A stretch of DNA of 64,000 bases, from NCBI GenBank assembly GCA_022059125.1, contig JAEUWY010000020.1:1798001-1862000 (forward strand), given 5' to 3'. The stretch comes from Corynespora cassiicola. Lineage: Eukaryota; Ascomycota; Dothideomycetes; Pleosporales; Corynesporascaceae. Numbering within the stretch: position 1 is the stretch's first letter; every line of letters starts with the position of its first letter. Under the pieces are notes generated by a model that was not told the origin of the DNA, ran no database searches, and was given only the letters and a program-made list of their open reading frames with translations. Both the position numbers and the translations under genes were made by a program. Shown one piece after another: positions 23,708-36,313 of the stretch.

Positions 23708-26700
23708 TCACTTCAACAACCCACACATGCACTGACAATCCGGCACCGGACACATGGCATGCCTCGCAAACCAATCCCTAGCATGATGCCCATGGAACCC
23801 ATGCGTACAGCTCATACAAAACACCATCAACCGTGCCTCCAAATCCTCCTCCTTGAGCGCCTGCGCAGCCCCGACCTTGCTCGGATCGGGCGAGCCAAGC
23901 CACATCATGCAGATGCCACAGCGCGGCATCTGTATGCCGCAGTTTGGGCACGCGAGCGCGGGGGACCTCGCCGCGCCCTTTGGGTGCGGGCGGGGGCCCG
24001 TGTGGTGGTGGTGGTGGTGGGGGGGGGCATGAGGGTGGTGCTTTGGCATGGCGGGGGGGCGTGCAGCACCGGGAGCACCAGCGATGCCCGCGGCGACGGC
24101 GGCGGCAGCGGCGGCGGCAGAGGAGGTGCCGGGGATGGGGGTCAGGTACTTGTTCGAGGTCTTTGGGTCTTTGCGGAGGGCGAGGGATTGCTGGCAGTTT
24201 GGGCAGCGAATGGAGAGGGAGGGGGCCGAGGGCTTGAGCACGGGTGCGCCGTCGCGCGTCACGCAGCGCAGATTGTGCTCCTTGATGTAGTGGGTGCGCT
24301 GCAGGAAGGTGCGCCAGACCTGCATTTGGTGCAGGTATGTGTCGCGCCAGAGGGCCCAGCGCGGGTCCTGGATGTAGAGCGGGCAGGCGCGCGAGAGGAG
24401 CAGGACGGCGGATTGGAGGTCGCCGAACTTGGAGATGTAGTGCTCAAAGAGGTCCATGGCGCGGACGGTGAGGCCCGTTAGGAGGAGGCCGGAGATGTCG
24501 CCGTAGGCGATGGTTTCTTGGGTCGCGAGCTTGAGGAAGTGGGTGAGCTTTTCGTCGGAGAGGTATTTGAGGGCTACGCCGACGCGGTCCGTCAGGGAGA
24601 TTTGCGTCATCTCTACCACCGAGAACCAGTCACCCGATATGAAGTAGGCGAGGAGACCCTTCAAGTAGGGTTCGTCTGTCATGTCGGCCATCCAGGCGCA
24701 GAGATGGCGTTGGTCTTCGTTGACGGAGTCGCAGGCAATGACTGCTCCGAGGCCAATGTTCTCAATCTGCTTCTGCTGTATCGTCTCCTTGAGGAGGTCC
24801 AGGGCAACATCTTTGTAGCCTTGGAAGACCGCGAGCACAATGGCCTTGTGGTATTCGCCTTCGTCGATGAGGGTTGAGCAGCGCTCACGGAGCCCTTTCT
24901 TGGACAGATTCCAGCCGCACAGGGAGAGGCAAAGCTGTCGGTTCTCGGGAAAGTGTGTCGGGATTCCAGAAAAAGGTGGATAGTTTTTGGCTACACAGAT
25001 TTCCTTGACCGCCTCGGCGAATATGGCTTCCGATGTCTTTGTATCAGGGTCAATGAGCCGTTGGTCGTACATGGTGAGTTCGTTGGCCCATATAGACGCA
25101 ACTCCCAGATATTTGAGGTCAAGCCCTCCCCCAACCATGCCGTCGCCCCATGCGTGTGCATCGAGGCGTTCAATGAGATTCCAGGCGTCTACTAGCCAGG
25201 GGTCGTTGGATACAATCTCCTTGTTCTTGCGACAGTCAAGGTTGTAGCCTTCCTCGCAACGGCGTTTTTGGGTCTGGAGAGCCTTCAAAATATCCGGAAG
25301 CTGAACCTTGACAATGGGATATGCCAAAGTAAGAAGATCCTCGTGCATTTGGTGGCTCGATTGAGATGTAGATTGGAGTGGAATGTTGCGGTGTGGGTGT
25401 TCAACATTCAACTTGTCCAGTCGGTCCGAGAGACTGTCCCGTGGATCTGGACTGATGTTGTGTCTCTCGCTCAACGTTTTGTTCTGAAGTTCGATGAGAT
25501 CCTCCGCTACAGTGCCTTGTCGTATACTCGGTTTGGCAACGACCGTACGATCTCTGTATACCTCATCCAGGGCGCTAACGTTGATCCTGGGTGCTATCGG
25601 AGGGATTTTGAGCACCTCGATTTCCTTGTTCGCCAGGAGTGAAAGCGCACACTGCCCGCTCAGTGGGTTCCCATCAGTCATGAAATCGTATGCCATCACT
25701 TGTGTGTGTCCTTCTTGTTTGCTTCGCTCATCATACCTAGAGTATCTCAGATTGTGGGATACCTTCGTGTAGTGCTGAGAGGACCAAGACTGAGCATAAG
25801 GGCCAGGCGATTCAGTCTGGTGTGGATCCGGTCGGTGTGAATGTTGGGCCACTTCAATCATTTTGAACTCCCCGGTGCTTGCTAATACCCCAAAGGATCC
25901 TTTTTTCGTGCCACTATATCGCAAACTCCAGATGGGTGTCTGGCCCTGGCTATTGTCTACGACTGGTCGGAATTCTAGTACAGCTGCACTGTTTGTAGAA
26001 TCATTGGAAGTTCTCTGCTTAATGTATCGTTGATCCCAGACAGCAACTGTTGGATCTTGCGCCGTTCCAGCCGATAGAAAGTAATTTTCATCCAAAGGAT
26101 CTATGGCGATGTTGTGAACATTTCGAGTGGGGTATTGGGCAACTCCAGATGTGCCAGAATCTGCGGTCTCTTAGTGCACTCTCCAAACTCTGGGAAAGTG
26201 ACATGGCCGTACCTCGAAGGTCATAAAGACGAATAAACTGACGTGAAACGCCTGCTACTAATGTATCTGGCTGCCCGGAAAAGAACTTGATGCTATGGAT
26301 AGCCTCGGAGCTCGCTAATTTCTTATATGGCTCTGGACTTGCAGAGATATTAGGGTTGTTGAGGTCATAAATGTTCAAGCAAACATCATTCCTAACTCGA
26401 TCCAGACCCGTGGCCAGGAAGTTCTTCTTGCTAAAGGCTATAGAGTTACACTTTCGCTGGTGTCTGATGGTAAAGGAATGGATGTAGTCTGTTGTAGGAT
26501 GGTCTGCGTCAATACGAACAATGACGGCCTCACCAGAGGCCGAGCCTATGCCAACGAGTTCTTCATGTGTCTTGGACCAATCGAATGCCGTGTAGTTCGG
26601 CAGTTTGTCTCGAACACACAGCTGCTTGTATTTCACCTTGTTCCCCTCAAACCTGTCGATTTGACACAGGCGTAGCCGATTCGCGGCGACATCGATAATC

Positions 26701-26756
26701 AGAAATCGGGGATTATGCTGAGTAGAATGAGGCGACCATCTTATTGCTGCCTCCAT
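23708..26756 (-). CDS. SEA4: SEA/GATOR2 complex subunit Sea4 (Mio homologue), WD40 and RING
   Basis: Two exons (26213..26756, 23708..26160) encode 998 aa; the 52-nt intron has a GTACGG donor and CCGCAG acceptor. The N-terminal third is WD40-like (WSPHSTQHNPRFLIIDVAA, AFDWSKTHEELVGIGSASG, NFLATGLDRVRNDVCLNIYD, then NYFLSAGTAQDPTVAVWDQR after the intron). A long alpha-solenoid region follows (SLCGWNLSKKGL, KAIVLAVFQGYKDVALDLL). The C-terminus, about residues 910-995, is a Cys/His zinc domain with CPNCGIQMPRCGIC, HGFHGHHARDWF and CPVPDCQCMCG. This arrangement is that of Mio/Sea4. Family role: part of the SEACAT/GATOR2 complex on the vacuole, which opposes the TORC1 inhibitor SEACIT and so promotes amino-acid signalling. 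Ala-rich and His-rich low-complexity stretches precede the zinc domain. It shares a 317-bp divergent promoter with EFG1. Confidence 0.93.
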
Positions 26757-27073
26757 ATTACTGGCCCGGTATTCTGCGACACCAGCGCAGTGGAGAGCAA
26801 GTTGGGTGGCTGGACGTCCCTAAGGAGCGGATGAACTTCAATGATGTTACATGTGTAGTAGCGTATGTGGCTCTGGCATATTGCACTGTGCGGAGATAAT
26901 CCCGATTAACACGAAATGGCCTTGGACATGTAGAGGTGCAAGACCCATGGTCGCGTTGGGCTCGTGACATGTCTGGGCGCCAAGCCATAGGCGGTCAACG
27001 ATTCTGCCGCCCCGCTAAAACTTCCAGTCGCGAAATTCGTCGAGTTTACCAGTCTTGCAGCAACACCGGCACC
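26757..27073. promoter_or_regulatory. Bidirectional promoter between SEA4 and EFG1
   Basis: The two start codons point away from each other across 317 bp, so both promoters must lie here or in the flanking leaders. No classical TATA box or named operator could be assigned with confidence. Confidence 0.55.
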
Positions 27074-27990
27074 ATGTCGCAGAAACGCAAGCACGAAGAG
27101 TCTTCCAGTAGTCGCAACGATGTGACAAAGCCCACCAAGAAACACAAGCCAGATTTCAAGCCCGGAAATCCCTATAATAGGTCCAAGGGGAAAAACGTAC
27201 CCAAGCTCGAGCCAAAGGCGAATGCAACAGGTGCCCTCAAGAGCCGCATACGCGATCTCAAACGCCTCCTAGAGCATGTGGACAATGAACCAAAGTACAA
27301 GATGCCCGCAAATGTACGCATTGAGCGCGAACGAGAGCTAGAGACGTGCGAGCACGAGCTCGAGGAGAAGCTTGCTGCAGCGCGAGAAGCCGAGTTCAGG
27401 AGCAAGATGATAGGCAAATATCATCAAGTGCGGTTCTTTGGTCAGTGTCGACTCGCATAGCAGTGAATTTGTTCACGAGGCACTAACAGAACATAGATCG
27501 CCAAAAAGCTACGCGCATCCTCAAGAGACTCCAGAAAGAACTCTCTACACTCGATGACCAATCCAAGAAAGCCGAACTCGAGCGCAAAATACACAATGCA
27601 GAGGTGGACGTCAACTACGCAATGTACTATCCTCTCATGAAGCCTTACTCTTCGCTTTATCCGAAATCGAAACACGAACAAGGCAAGTCAGCTGAACCCG
27701 GAGACGAGATGTCGAAGCAACAACAAACGGGACAGTCTGATGGCGCAAAGGGTGATCCAGAGATGTGGAGGGCCATAGAGAAGGCTATGAAAGAGGATAC
27801 ATTGGATGCTCTTCGGAATAGCACGACCGGAGCTCCAGTCCCGCAGCCAAAGAAGAAAGAGAAGAAACAAAGCAAGAAGCAGAAGAAGCAGCAGCAGCAG
27901 ACAGGTATTCTACAAAGCATGCTCAACGAAACAAAAGCTGCTGCAGTGCAGGCGGAAGACGAAGACAGCGATGGCGGGTTCTTTGAGTGA
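27074..27990 (+). CDS. EFG1: rRNA-processing protein Efg1
   Basis: Two exons (27074..27440, 27497..27990) encode 286 aa; the 56-nt intron splits an Asp codon (GTCAGT donor, CATAG acceptor). The basic N-terminus is followed by the family core: ALKSRIRDLKRLLEH, then the coiled-coil ERERELETCEHELEEKL, MIGKYHQVRFFDRQKATRI across the splice, and VDVNYAMYYPLMKPYSSLYP. A Lys-rich KKKEKKQSKKQKKQ stretch near the C-terminus looks like a nuclear or nucleolar signal. The acidic end GGFFE is typical. Family role: a nucleolar factor of the 90S/SSU processome needed for 18S rRNA maturation; it is unrelated to Candida Efg1, the transcription factor. Start ATG at 27074 was chosen over the upstream open frame because the family begins near this point. 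Confidence 0.93.
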
Positions 27991-29300
27991 GCACAGCAAA
28001 CATCCTATGGAAATTGGGGCGAACTGGAAAGAGTCTCTACTGGTACACTGCAGAATCACTGACGGTATGGCAAGCCTTGGAATTTGGCACTCCATCTCTA
28101 CCACGTCTGTAGTAGAACTATATGGATAGTATACTATCCATGCCTCTTTCCTTGAGTCTATTGGCTAGGAAGGCCGAATCAGTAACCTGGTTCTTAGTTA
28201 TATCGCTCTAGGGGAACTGCGGCAGGACATGGATGGAGGGCTCGATTTGCGCGATCAGCGATATTCGCTCCTGGTCAGGCGGTTCGGCCATCTACGATGG
28301 ATCATCCAGGTGCTCCGCTAAAGAGCACTATCTAGGGAGATCTGTGGGAGCTAATTTCGTGTCCCGCCCACTTTCGCTGACTTCGTGCACACAGACGTGC
28401 GCAAAGGCGGCTGATAATGAATAGATCTAAACACTACATGCATCCTGCATCTTTGTCCATGTTCTCGTCCACGGGTGTCGCTCTCAAGACCGTCGAAATA
28501 AGACATTGCCGGGCGGCGCGGATGCCTTGTGGCTGCTGCACAGACAATGTATGAGCAGATCACCCCGCATCTTGGCCATCGGCGGTGCCGGATAGTGTTA
28601 AACCAGGCACACGAATGCAAAGCCTCCATTCCAGCCAACGTTCGTTCTCCGTCATGGATCGTTAATGCCGCCCTGTACATCATCCGAGGATCACGACGCT
28701 GCACACGCCGAGATTATTGAATGAGCTCCTTTTGCTGATACCCTGAGGATATGGGATCCTTCAATTCTCCGCATCTGTGGTAGACACGCGCGATGACGAC
28801 AACGAGCATCTGGAAATCATGCCTGCTGACAACAAGATGGGAGGTTCGACGATCTCCATCCGCTTTCACCTTAGCTTCCATAGCACAAGCATGGCGCATC
28901 TTGTCCCAGCAACGCTGTACTCCCACCTTCCTTCGTGGTGACCCAGTCATGCGTTTCTTTTGACCCCACAGTCCAGTCCAGTCCAACACCCCCTCTCACT
29001 TGCCTAGCGGGAAGTATGTCGATAGCAATTTCGGGCAGCTATGGGAAGGTCCGGGTGGAACACATAGCAGGGGCCGAATAAATCCCACCCACTCAGGCTG
29101 GTTGGGACCGAAGAGCGAGCCGGGGCTTCCACCCTCTCTGATTTTGTTGTGCGCGCATGCTTGTCACGCGTCGTACCTGCATGGCTACCTAGGTATGTGT
29201 ATATAACTCAGTATTCCCGTACCACTTCGATCTGCGCGGAACGATCCCATCATTTGTTCTATTCTCTTTTTGGCTGGCTTTATTCTTTGCGCCCAACGAG
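27991..29300. other. Intergenic region, no gene seen
   Basis: About 1.3 kb between EFG1 and the GH47 gene. The right half holds the GH47 promoter, with a CTACCTAGGTATG stretch at 29187-29199 and C-rich sequence before it. No recognisable ORF or RNA gene. Confidence 0.5.
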
Positions 29301-30889
29301 ATGAAATCGGTATTCCTCGGAGTCCTGCTCCCCTTTGCACTCGCTCTTCCACGCAATGAAGTGACGGATATAAAAGGCTCCCTAAAGAGGCAAGAAGATG
29401 CACCCAGTTCTGCGGAGAAGGCTCAGTCTGTCGTCGATGCATTCCGAGTTTCTTGGGAAGGTTACTATAAATACGCCTTTCCAAACGATGAGTTGAAACC
29501 CGTCACGAACAGCTTCAGCAATTCAAGGTAAGCCTAATCAAATTACTTTTTCAATTCGATCATGACTGAAGCGGCGTTGGTAGGAACCAATGGGGTGCCT
29601 CGGCAGTGGACGCTCTCAGCACGGCTCTCGTCATGCGAGAAAAAGAAATTGTCAATCAGATCCTGGAATACATCCCGACCATCAACTACTTTGAAACCCC
29701 GACCGAAGTATCACTTTTTGAAACTACAATTCGCTACCTCGGTGGCATGATTTCTGGGTATGACTTCCTAAAAGGTCCACTTTCAGATCTTGCGAATGAC
29801 CCAGCCCATGTGGACGCGCTCCTCACTCAATCGGAGAACTTGGCCAATGCGCTTTCCTACGCGTTCGACACGCCGTCTGGAGTCCCATGGAATATTCTCT
29901 TGTTTGATAACCGCACCAATGACGGCTCCAATAACGGCCTTGCAACGGTTGGCACCCTCGTTCTCGAATGGGTCCGTCTAGCCGATCTCTCTGGAAACCA
30001 AACATACGCAGAGCTCACCGAGAAAGCGGAATCATTCTTGCTGAATCCATCCCCACAATCATCCGAGCCGTTCCCTGGCCTTCTTGGTATGGACATTGAT
30101 CCGCTGACCGGCAAATTTCTTGACGCATTTGGTGGCTGGGTGGGCGGAGCTGATTCTTTCTACGAATACCTCATCAAGATGTGGGTTTATGATCCGAACC
30201 GCTATGCCGAATACCGGGATCGATGGATCATAGCTGCAGACTCCACCATTGAGTATCTGACCTCACATCCAGAGCCACGGCCTGACATTACGTTCCTTTC
30301 CATATACAACGGAACGAATCTCATCTTCCGAAACCAGCACCTTGGATGCTTCAACGGCGGCAATTTCATCCTAGGTGGACAAGTGCTTGGAGTACAAGAA
30401 TATATTGACTACGGCCTAGAACTTGTAAACGGCTGCCACGAAACGTACATTGCGACGGCAACTGGCATTGGGCCTGAGGTTTTTAGCTGGAACACCTCCA
30501 CTATCCCTGCGGAGCAGGCTGCCTTCTTTAACAAGTCCGGTTTCTACATCACCAACGCTGGGTATCAACTACGCCCTGAAGTCATCGAGTCGTTTTACTA
30601 CGCCTATCGCGCCACAGGAGATACAAAGTACCAGGACTGGGTATGGGACGCATTCCTCGCTGTGAATAGCACTACCCGCGTGGGCTCCGGGTATTCTAGC
30701 ATCAGCAACGTGAACATCGAGGGTGGTGGCAGTTTCACAGATTTCCAAGAGAGCTTCTGGTTTGCCGAAGTACTCAAGTACAGTTATTTGACATTTGCAC
30801 CGGATGATGAGTGGCAGGTCTCGAAGGATGGGCAGAATACGTGGGTGTTCAATACTGAGGCGCATCCGTTTAAGGTTTTTGGGTCTTGA
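29301..30889 (+). CDS. Secreted class I alpha-1,2-mannosidase (GH47)
   Basis: Two exons (29301..29527, 29584..30889) encode 510 aa; the intron has a GTAAGC donor and GGTAG acceptor and splits an Arg codon. An N-terminal signal peptide (MKSVFLGVLLPFALALP) is followed by the pro-region and the GH47 barrel: RVSWEGYYKYAFPNDELKP, NQWGASAVDALSTALVM, FETTIRYLGGMISGYD, then HLGCFNGGNFILGG, GYQLRPEVIESFYYAYRATG, and the calcium-site Thr in NTEAHPF at the end. Length matches secreted fungal alpha-1,2-mannosidases such as those of Aspergillus and Penicillium, which trim Man-alpha-1,2-Man from N-glycans. There is no ER retention signal or transmembrane anchor, so secretion or vesicular location is inferred. 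It lies directly before a large AT-rich block. Confidence 0.95.
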
Positions 30890-30949
30890 ATAGGAACAGG
30901 ATGAGAAGAGACAGGGTTGAGGGTGAACATGATCAGTCTTGCCTCGCAG

Positions 30950-33900
30950 TCGTCGAGTTGATCGTACTCGCTTTACTGAGTTGGAGCTCCACTAATATTT
31001 TTGCCATATGCATCACCCCAACAATACTATTGCGGGCAAACTTTCCAGCTCTGTGGTAAGAGAATGATTGCTCAAGACTTCTTCACGTGTCAGATGTGTT
31101 TGATGACAGCGAAGAGTGGATGTATGTTGATTTCAGTAAAGCAAGAATAAATACGGTTATCAGTCATTTAATTTCCCTTCTCTGCATTCCCAATTACCCA
31201 CGGAATTTTCAACCTGCCATATAAATAACCAAGCTTAGGATCAAATACAAGAAGAGTACTTAGTATTTAATAGAGGAATACTGTCAAATATGAGCGATTG
31301 CATGGTGACTGAGGATTTCCGATATGAACAAGTCTTCTTTCATTGCATGAAAACGAATATGTCCCTGTAGACACCATGGTTAGATCAGTGGTTCATCTCG
31401 CAGATCAAAATGAGTCATAGATAGGTATTAGGTATGAGAGATAAGGGAGGAGTTCATAATGGCATTAAATGTTGCATCGACAGCTAGTCAAGAGAAAAAA
31501 TTAACCTTCTGCTGTGGTTCTAAGTCCTAACGTTCCTGGTATGTTAGATTTGTCTAGCCTCATAAACCCCATTTATGTTGTTACAGTAGTTCAACACATC
31601 ATCTACGTATACCAATTGTATCTTCTTGCAACAGCTAAAAATTAAGAGGTTAATTCTTAGGCTATTCTTGAGGAGGTTGTTACTTCTATTTTGGACTTAG
31701 ATTCCTTTAAAAAACATGACGTATTCTTCACAACAGACCTACAGCTGTTTTAGTGACATAATGATGCGAGAGGATACAAGAAAATGAGCGGCACTTAGTT
31801 GCTTCAGGGATGTTGGAACGGGTTCGGCAGCGTTTTAGGCTATATCTAGCCCTGTTATTCCAACTGGGTCCAAATCTTGTACCTAATCCTGTGGTATATA
31901 GAGCTTTAATCCTCCGTCTTACTTAATCTATAGGTGCTCTAAGTTGAATCTGTTAACTGCGCTCTTGTTCCCTACTCGCCGTTCGATAGAGAATTCAAAG
32001 TGATATGGGAGGGCCATATGGATAAACACAGGGGTATACAAGGAAAAAAATACCCAATTTGGGTCCCTTCACCCTACAACACAAAAATTTCAATAGAGAA
32101 TATTGAAATACTAATAACTATAGTTCATAACTACTCTGAACCACTTTGAGCAGAAAACATCATTACAAATACCTACACATGTAAATACACTCGGAAATAG
32201 TATAGAAGCACTGTTTATAGTATCGAGTTCTGTCAACAGTCTCTTGAACAAACAGTGTCAATCACAGACCGTAGATCCAAGACATAATGTCAATATTAAC
32301 AGAGAGCACGGTGGCAAAGATTTTGAGCTTCTTAAGATCTCTATATTATAACAGCAAGCTTCTGTAATAAACGCCAATTAAGAGTTTTCTTATATGCTAT
32401 TGGTTTCTCTATTTTAGTAGTTATACTACAGGTCTACTGCAACATTCGCCTATAGCCTATATTAACAGTAAGTAAAATTAACAGCTAAATAACTATGTTA
32501 AATATTGATCCGCAGTTGCTCTTGCCTAGTACTTTTCTTTTTAAAAACATGCGCGATACATTATATATATAACACAAATCTATAAAAAAAATATAAATTT
32601 GTATGTTATGCTGACTCTGTTAAAATAATAGCTTATTTAAAAATAAGTTAAGTTTTTACTTTGTGTTGTATTATACTATACCTTAAACATAATCTTAATA
32701 TACTTAATACCTAATATATTCTATATTCAATTAATTCTTATCTAGAAATTACTAGTAGTTTATAATTACAATTTGCCTTTGTAGACGTCACTGCCTCAGA
32801 GCTTTAAGGCCTTGGAGCTTTAAGATGATGTTTTATCTCAAGCTACTGCAACTCTCGCGACTCACGTGCTCGCGGGATAGGAATCGCTTATATGCTTGTT
32901 GATAACCCGAATATTTCTTATTACCTCTAGTTACTGTTTTATTAGATGCCTGACCAGCATTATTTCTGTTTTTTTTTATTAATTTGTATTTACTGTTTAG
33001 TCCTAGCCCAGCACAGCTGAGAGAAAGAGACTCCCGTAGCTCTTTCGATTAAAAGTAATTTTTTTTCAGTTTTTAGTAAAATATTTCTTTTAATAAGAAA
33101 TAAACTAATTAATCTTACTTAGCTGTATAATAGAATATATATATATATATATTACTTTTTCTCTTAATACCCACTTTTAACTACTTAAAAAACTTAATAT
33201 AGGCATCAAGCTGTTTTTAAGATTATATCTTTTACCCAGAGCTTCTAGCTTTAAATACCAGAATAGAGGGCCCTTAAACAGCTAGTTAAATCTCTAAAAG
33301 TGGCTAATTTTTAATGCCTACAGACATTAGATCTTCTATTTCAAGAGTGGACTCCACATATTTAGCTATCAAAAATTCAAAACTTGACGAAAACGGCGAT
33401 TTAGAACAGTAGAAGACCCCAGAGTGTAAGATTAGTTGAGAACCCTCACACTAATATCATACGGCTGGGGACAGGCCAGATATTTTATGCATTAATACAG
33501 TATTTGAATCTTTGAGGTTCGATAAAATTGTAACTCAGTCCCAGGCATCCATACCTACGGGAATGATGGTATGTCAGGGTCTAATCTTGTCACGGTCATA
33601 TCAATATTAAATCGAGAGATATTCTGCAAAAAGAAATAAGTCGGCATAACCGAAGAAGGTGACTACCCTCATAATAGGTGCATGCAATGTCAGGGTCGCC
33701 CATGTTGTATTAACACTGGGTTGATGATTAGACCGAAGAATATCATCGAGTGTCACATGGTCAACTGCGGCTCTCTTTTATTATCAACTCTAGGATCGGT
33801 CACTATGAGCTTGTACCAGATAAAGGTCATTCAGATTTAGAGTGCAAAATCAATACCCATTACCATATTTGACCCTCAAATATCCATTCATTCAATTTCC

Positions 33901-34130
33901 AGAAAGATAAATTCTTATCAAGATGTTCCAGCTGGACAGAATGAGATTAACAATCTCAGAATGATGCCGCCTAATGATAATACAAGGAGCTTATCGTAGA
34001 GCGTATTCGCACTGTCAATGCGAAAACGAGTTTAGATTATTATGCTATATTTAATCTGAGTGCAATAGAAACAGATTTCACTGTGATGTCTTGTTCTACT
34101 AAATAGAGAATTCTCCAAGTTTGTTAGAGC
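30950..34130. other. AT-rich gene-free block, probable RIP-degraded repeat
   Basis: About 3.2 kb with no open frame over 60 codons and very high A+T, most extreme at about 32400-33200 where TA, ATAT and TTAA strings dominate. A (TA)9 run lies at 33135-33152. Composition changes back to normal GC sharply near 34200-34340. In Pezizomycotina such blocks usually mark transposons mutated by repeat-induced point mutation, which turns CpA into TpA. I could not recognise an element family, terminal repeats or target-site duplication, so the RIP reading is inference from composition. Confidence 0.6.
33135..33152. repeat. (AT)9 microsatellite
   Basis: Nine AT units inside the AT-rich block. Confidence 0.9.
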
Positions 34131-35290
34131 GTCTCATAATAATTTGCAGCGTTTTCGCGATAGGAACAACACTAGTTTTCACGAACGAAAAGCACCGTCA
34201 ATTGCCGAGCTTATTGGAGGTAAAAAGATTTTCCACCTCAACAATTCGTTTCCGATCCCTACACCCCTACACGTATGTTGGCAGAGATCATCCTGCCGAT
34301 GCTACTGGAATAGACGTCACCCATCGTCCTGGCAAAACGTTTCTCTCCACCGCCACAGCTTGGCACCTTAATGCCAGACGCGGCCGAGACGAGCCACGAT
34401 CCACAAGCCCCAACCTTGCAAGCCCAGAACTCACCGTATTCCCTTTCCCCGAGGGTAGACGGACCGATAGAACATGCCCCCCTTGCTCGGCCCGAAAGAA
34501 CCTTTTCTCTTGGCTGGCATCCATGCTCCAGCCTGGCACCCTGTTGCATCAGCAGTGTGCATCAGCACTAGCCACAGATCCACACATCGGCGGCTCGCCG
34601 AGGTGTCCCAGACAAGCTGGTTCCCTGCCAGACTGCATCCGCCCATCTCCGTCGACACACTTCCCTGAATTTGCCACGGAGGGGCCACAACGCCCGTTTC
34701 GGGCGAGAAATAGTCGTGCCGAGTCATGTTCGGGTCGGATGAGGACAAGAGCTTGTCTTGACGTCTTGTGCTGGGTCCGGAGACTTGGGTCTGGCCTGGG
34801 CGCTCGGCCGGGACAGTTGCTAACTTGGGATGCCGACGGATCGAGGATGAATTAAGTTCCCGCGAATGCGAGGACGGATGATACGACCTGTGGAGAAAGG
34901 GCAAGAGGGCGAGGCCAAGACAATTAGTGGGTGTGTTGGAGGACGATATCTTGGTTGCAACACGTCTGTCAGAAGTTGCATGTGTCAAGGCGAATAGAAT
35001 GCGAGCAGAAAGCCGACAATGAAACTTTATGCTGGAGCGTGCACAATCGCGAAAGTCAATGTGACAACTGCGTCATGCGCGTCAAGTACCTGAGAGGGAG
35101 ATCAGAAGGCCAAGCACAAAGTAACTTATGCCTCTCCTGCGGAGTGGGACGGGTGCGCGAAGATTTTTGTCCGTAAAACGACATCTTCTAATTGGGAAAA
35201 TTTACCCACTTCTGTCCAATCGCTTCGTTTGATCCACTGTTCTGAAAAATGATCAACTTTTTAGGTAAATTCTTCGAAATTATTTGCGCA
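34131..35290. other. GC-normal segment downstream of the AT-rich block
   Basis: About 1.2 kb in which base composition returns to the window average. Overlapping open frames occur (the longest is 244 codons on the plus strand at 34121..34855), but they show no domain, no consistent codon preference and Pro/Arg/Ser-rich content. I do not call a gene. Confidence 0.45.
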
Positions 35291-36313
35291 TCATTCTGCC
35301 AACCAGCCTAGAAGCGCTTCATGGAATCTTTCAGGTGCTTGGATTTGCGGAGCATGCCCCAGGTCCTCGAACTCAATCAAGGTCCCGTTGGGAATTTGAT
35401 CAGCCACCTCTTTACCGAGCACATCATAATGTCCGAGCGTCGCGGCGACTTCGGGTGGGCTCCACTGTTTGCCAATCGCAGTGTTATCCTTCTTGCCGTT
35501 GATCAAAAGAGTCTTTGGCTTTAGCAGACCGAACTCGTAGACGACTGGCTGGCCCAGAACTGCATCAGTCGTTAATGCCTGATTGAAAGCGAAAGCCTCG
35601 GCCCGGCTTCCTTTGTAGATGTTGACGAGCATATTGACCCAAATGTCGTATTGCGGTTCCCACTGGTTGACATAGTATGTGGATTGCTGGTACGAGCGAA
35701 TCGACGTGTAATTGCTGGACCTTTCCGAATTGTAAAGGAGATCGATGCTTCGGTATGGCACGCCCTTTGCTTTCCAGTCTTCAAGGCCGATGGGGTTGAC
35801 CAATACAGTCTTGCTCACGCTCGAGGGATACATCAAGCTGTATCGTGTAGCTAGCATGCCACCCATAGAATGTCCAATGACTGTTACATTGCCAATCTCG
35901 AGTTCGTCTAACAGGCCCTTTGTATTCAGCGCCAGCTGTTGGAGACTGAATTGATAACGCTCCGGTTTCGTGGACTTGCAGAAACCGACTTGGTCTGGCA
36001 AAATGACACGATAACCAGCATCGAGAAGAGCCAAGGCGGTTCCGTTCCAGGTTGCGCCGCAGAAATTCTTCCCGTGCAGAAGAATCGCGACTTCGCCGTT
36101 CGGTTCAGAGGTAGGATGAACATCCATGAAGGCCATTTCCAGCTTCTGCAATTGGGAGGTGAATCGATATAGATTTACTGGCCATTGGTAGGTGAAATTG
36201 GAGCCATTGAGGTCGCTTGTGATGTTGGTTGTGGTGCCATTGATGATCTCCGCCGCCGAGAAAGCGGAGAACAAGGGCGCGATGGCGACCGAGATCCAGG
36301 TTGCAGCCCTCAT
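35291..36313 (-). CDS. Secreted alpha/beta hydrolase
   Basis: Single exon of 340 aa on the minus strand. A signal peptide (about residues 1-20) is followed by an Asn-rich stretch with several NxT/NxS sites. The alpha/beta hydrolase core then shows the oxyanion-hole HGKNFCG, the DQVGFC segment, and the nucleophile elbow GHSMGG (Ser near residue 147). The acid is likely the Asp in NGKKDNTAIG and the base the His in EDLGHAPQIQAPERFH. The fold is that of the epoxide hydrolase, haloperoxidase and esterase superfamily (alpha/beta hydrolase-1); which reaction it performs cannot be read from the sequence. It is followed at 251 bp by a P450 on the same strand and then an acyl-CoA-ligase-type gene, which suggests a small metabolic group. 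No intron is apparent. Confidence 0.9.
   Translation of the reverse strand: MRAATWISVAIAPLFSAFSAAEIINGTTTNITSDLNGSNFTYQWPVNLYRFTSQLQKLEMAFMDVHPTSEPNGEVAILLHGKNFCGATWNGTALALLDAGYRVILPDQVGFCKSTKPERYQFSLQQLALNTKGLLDELEIGNVTVIGHSMGGMLATRYSLMYPSSVSKTVLVNPIGLEDWKAKGVPYRSIDLLYNSERSSNYTSIRSYQQSTYYVNQWEPQYDIWVNMLVNIYKGSRAEAFAFNQALTTDAVLGQPVVYEFGLLKPKTLLINGKKDNTAIGKQWSPPEVAATLGHYDVLGKEVADQIPNGTLIEFEDLGHAPQIQAPERFHEALLGWLAE

Noticed and set aside
23759..24481. 240-codon plus-strand open frame
   Set aside because: Antisense to the zinc-domain end of SEA4 and low complexity.
34121..34855. 244-codon plus-strand open frame at the edge of the AT-rich block
   Set aside because: Overlaps an equally long minus-strand frame, no domain, and begins inside the AT-rich block; not convincing as a gene.
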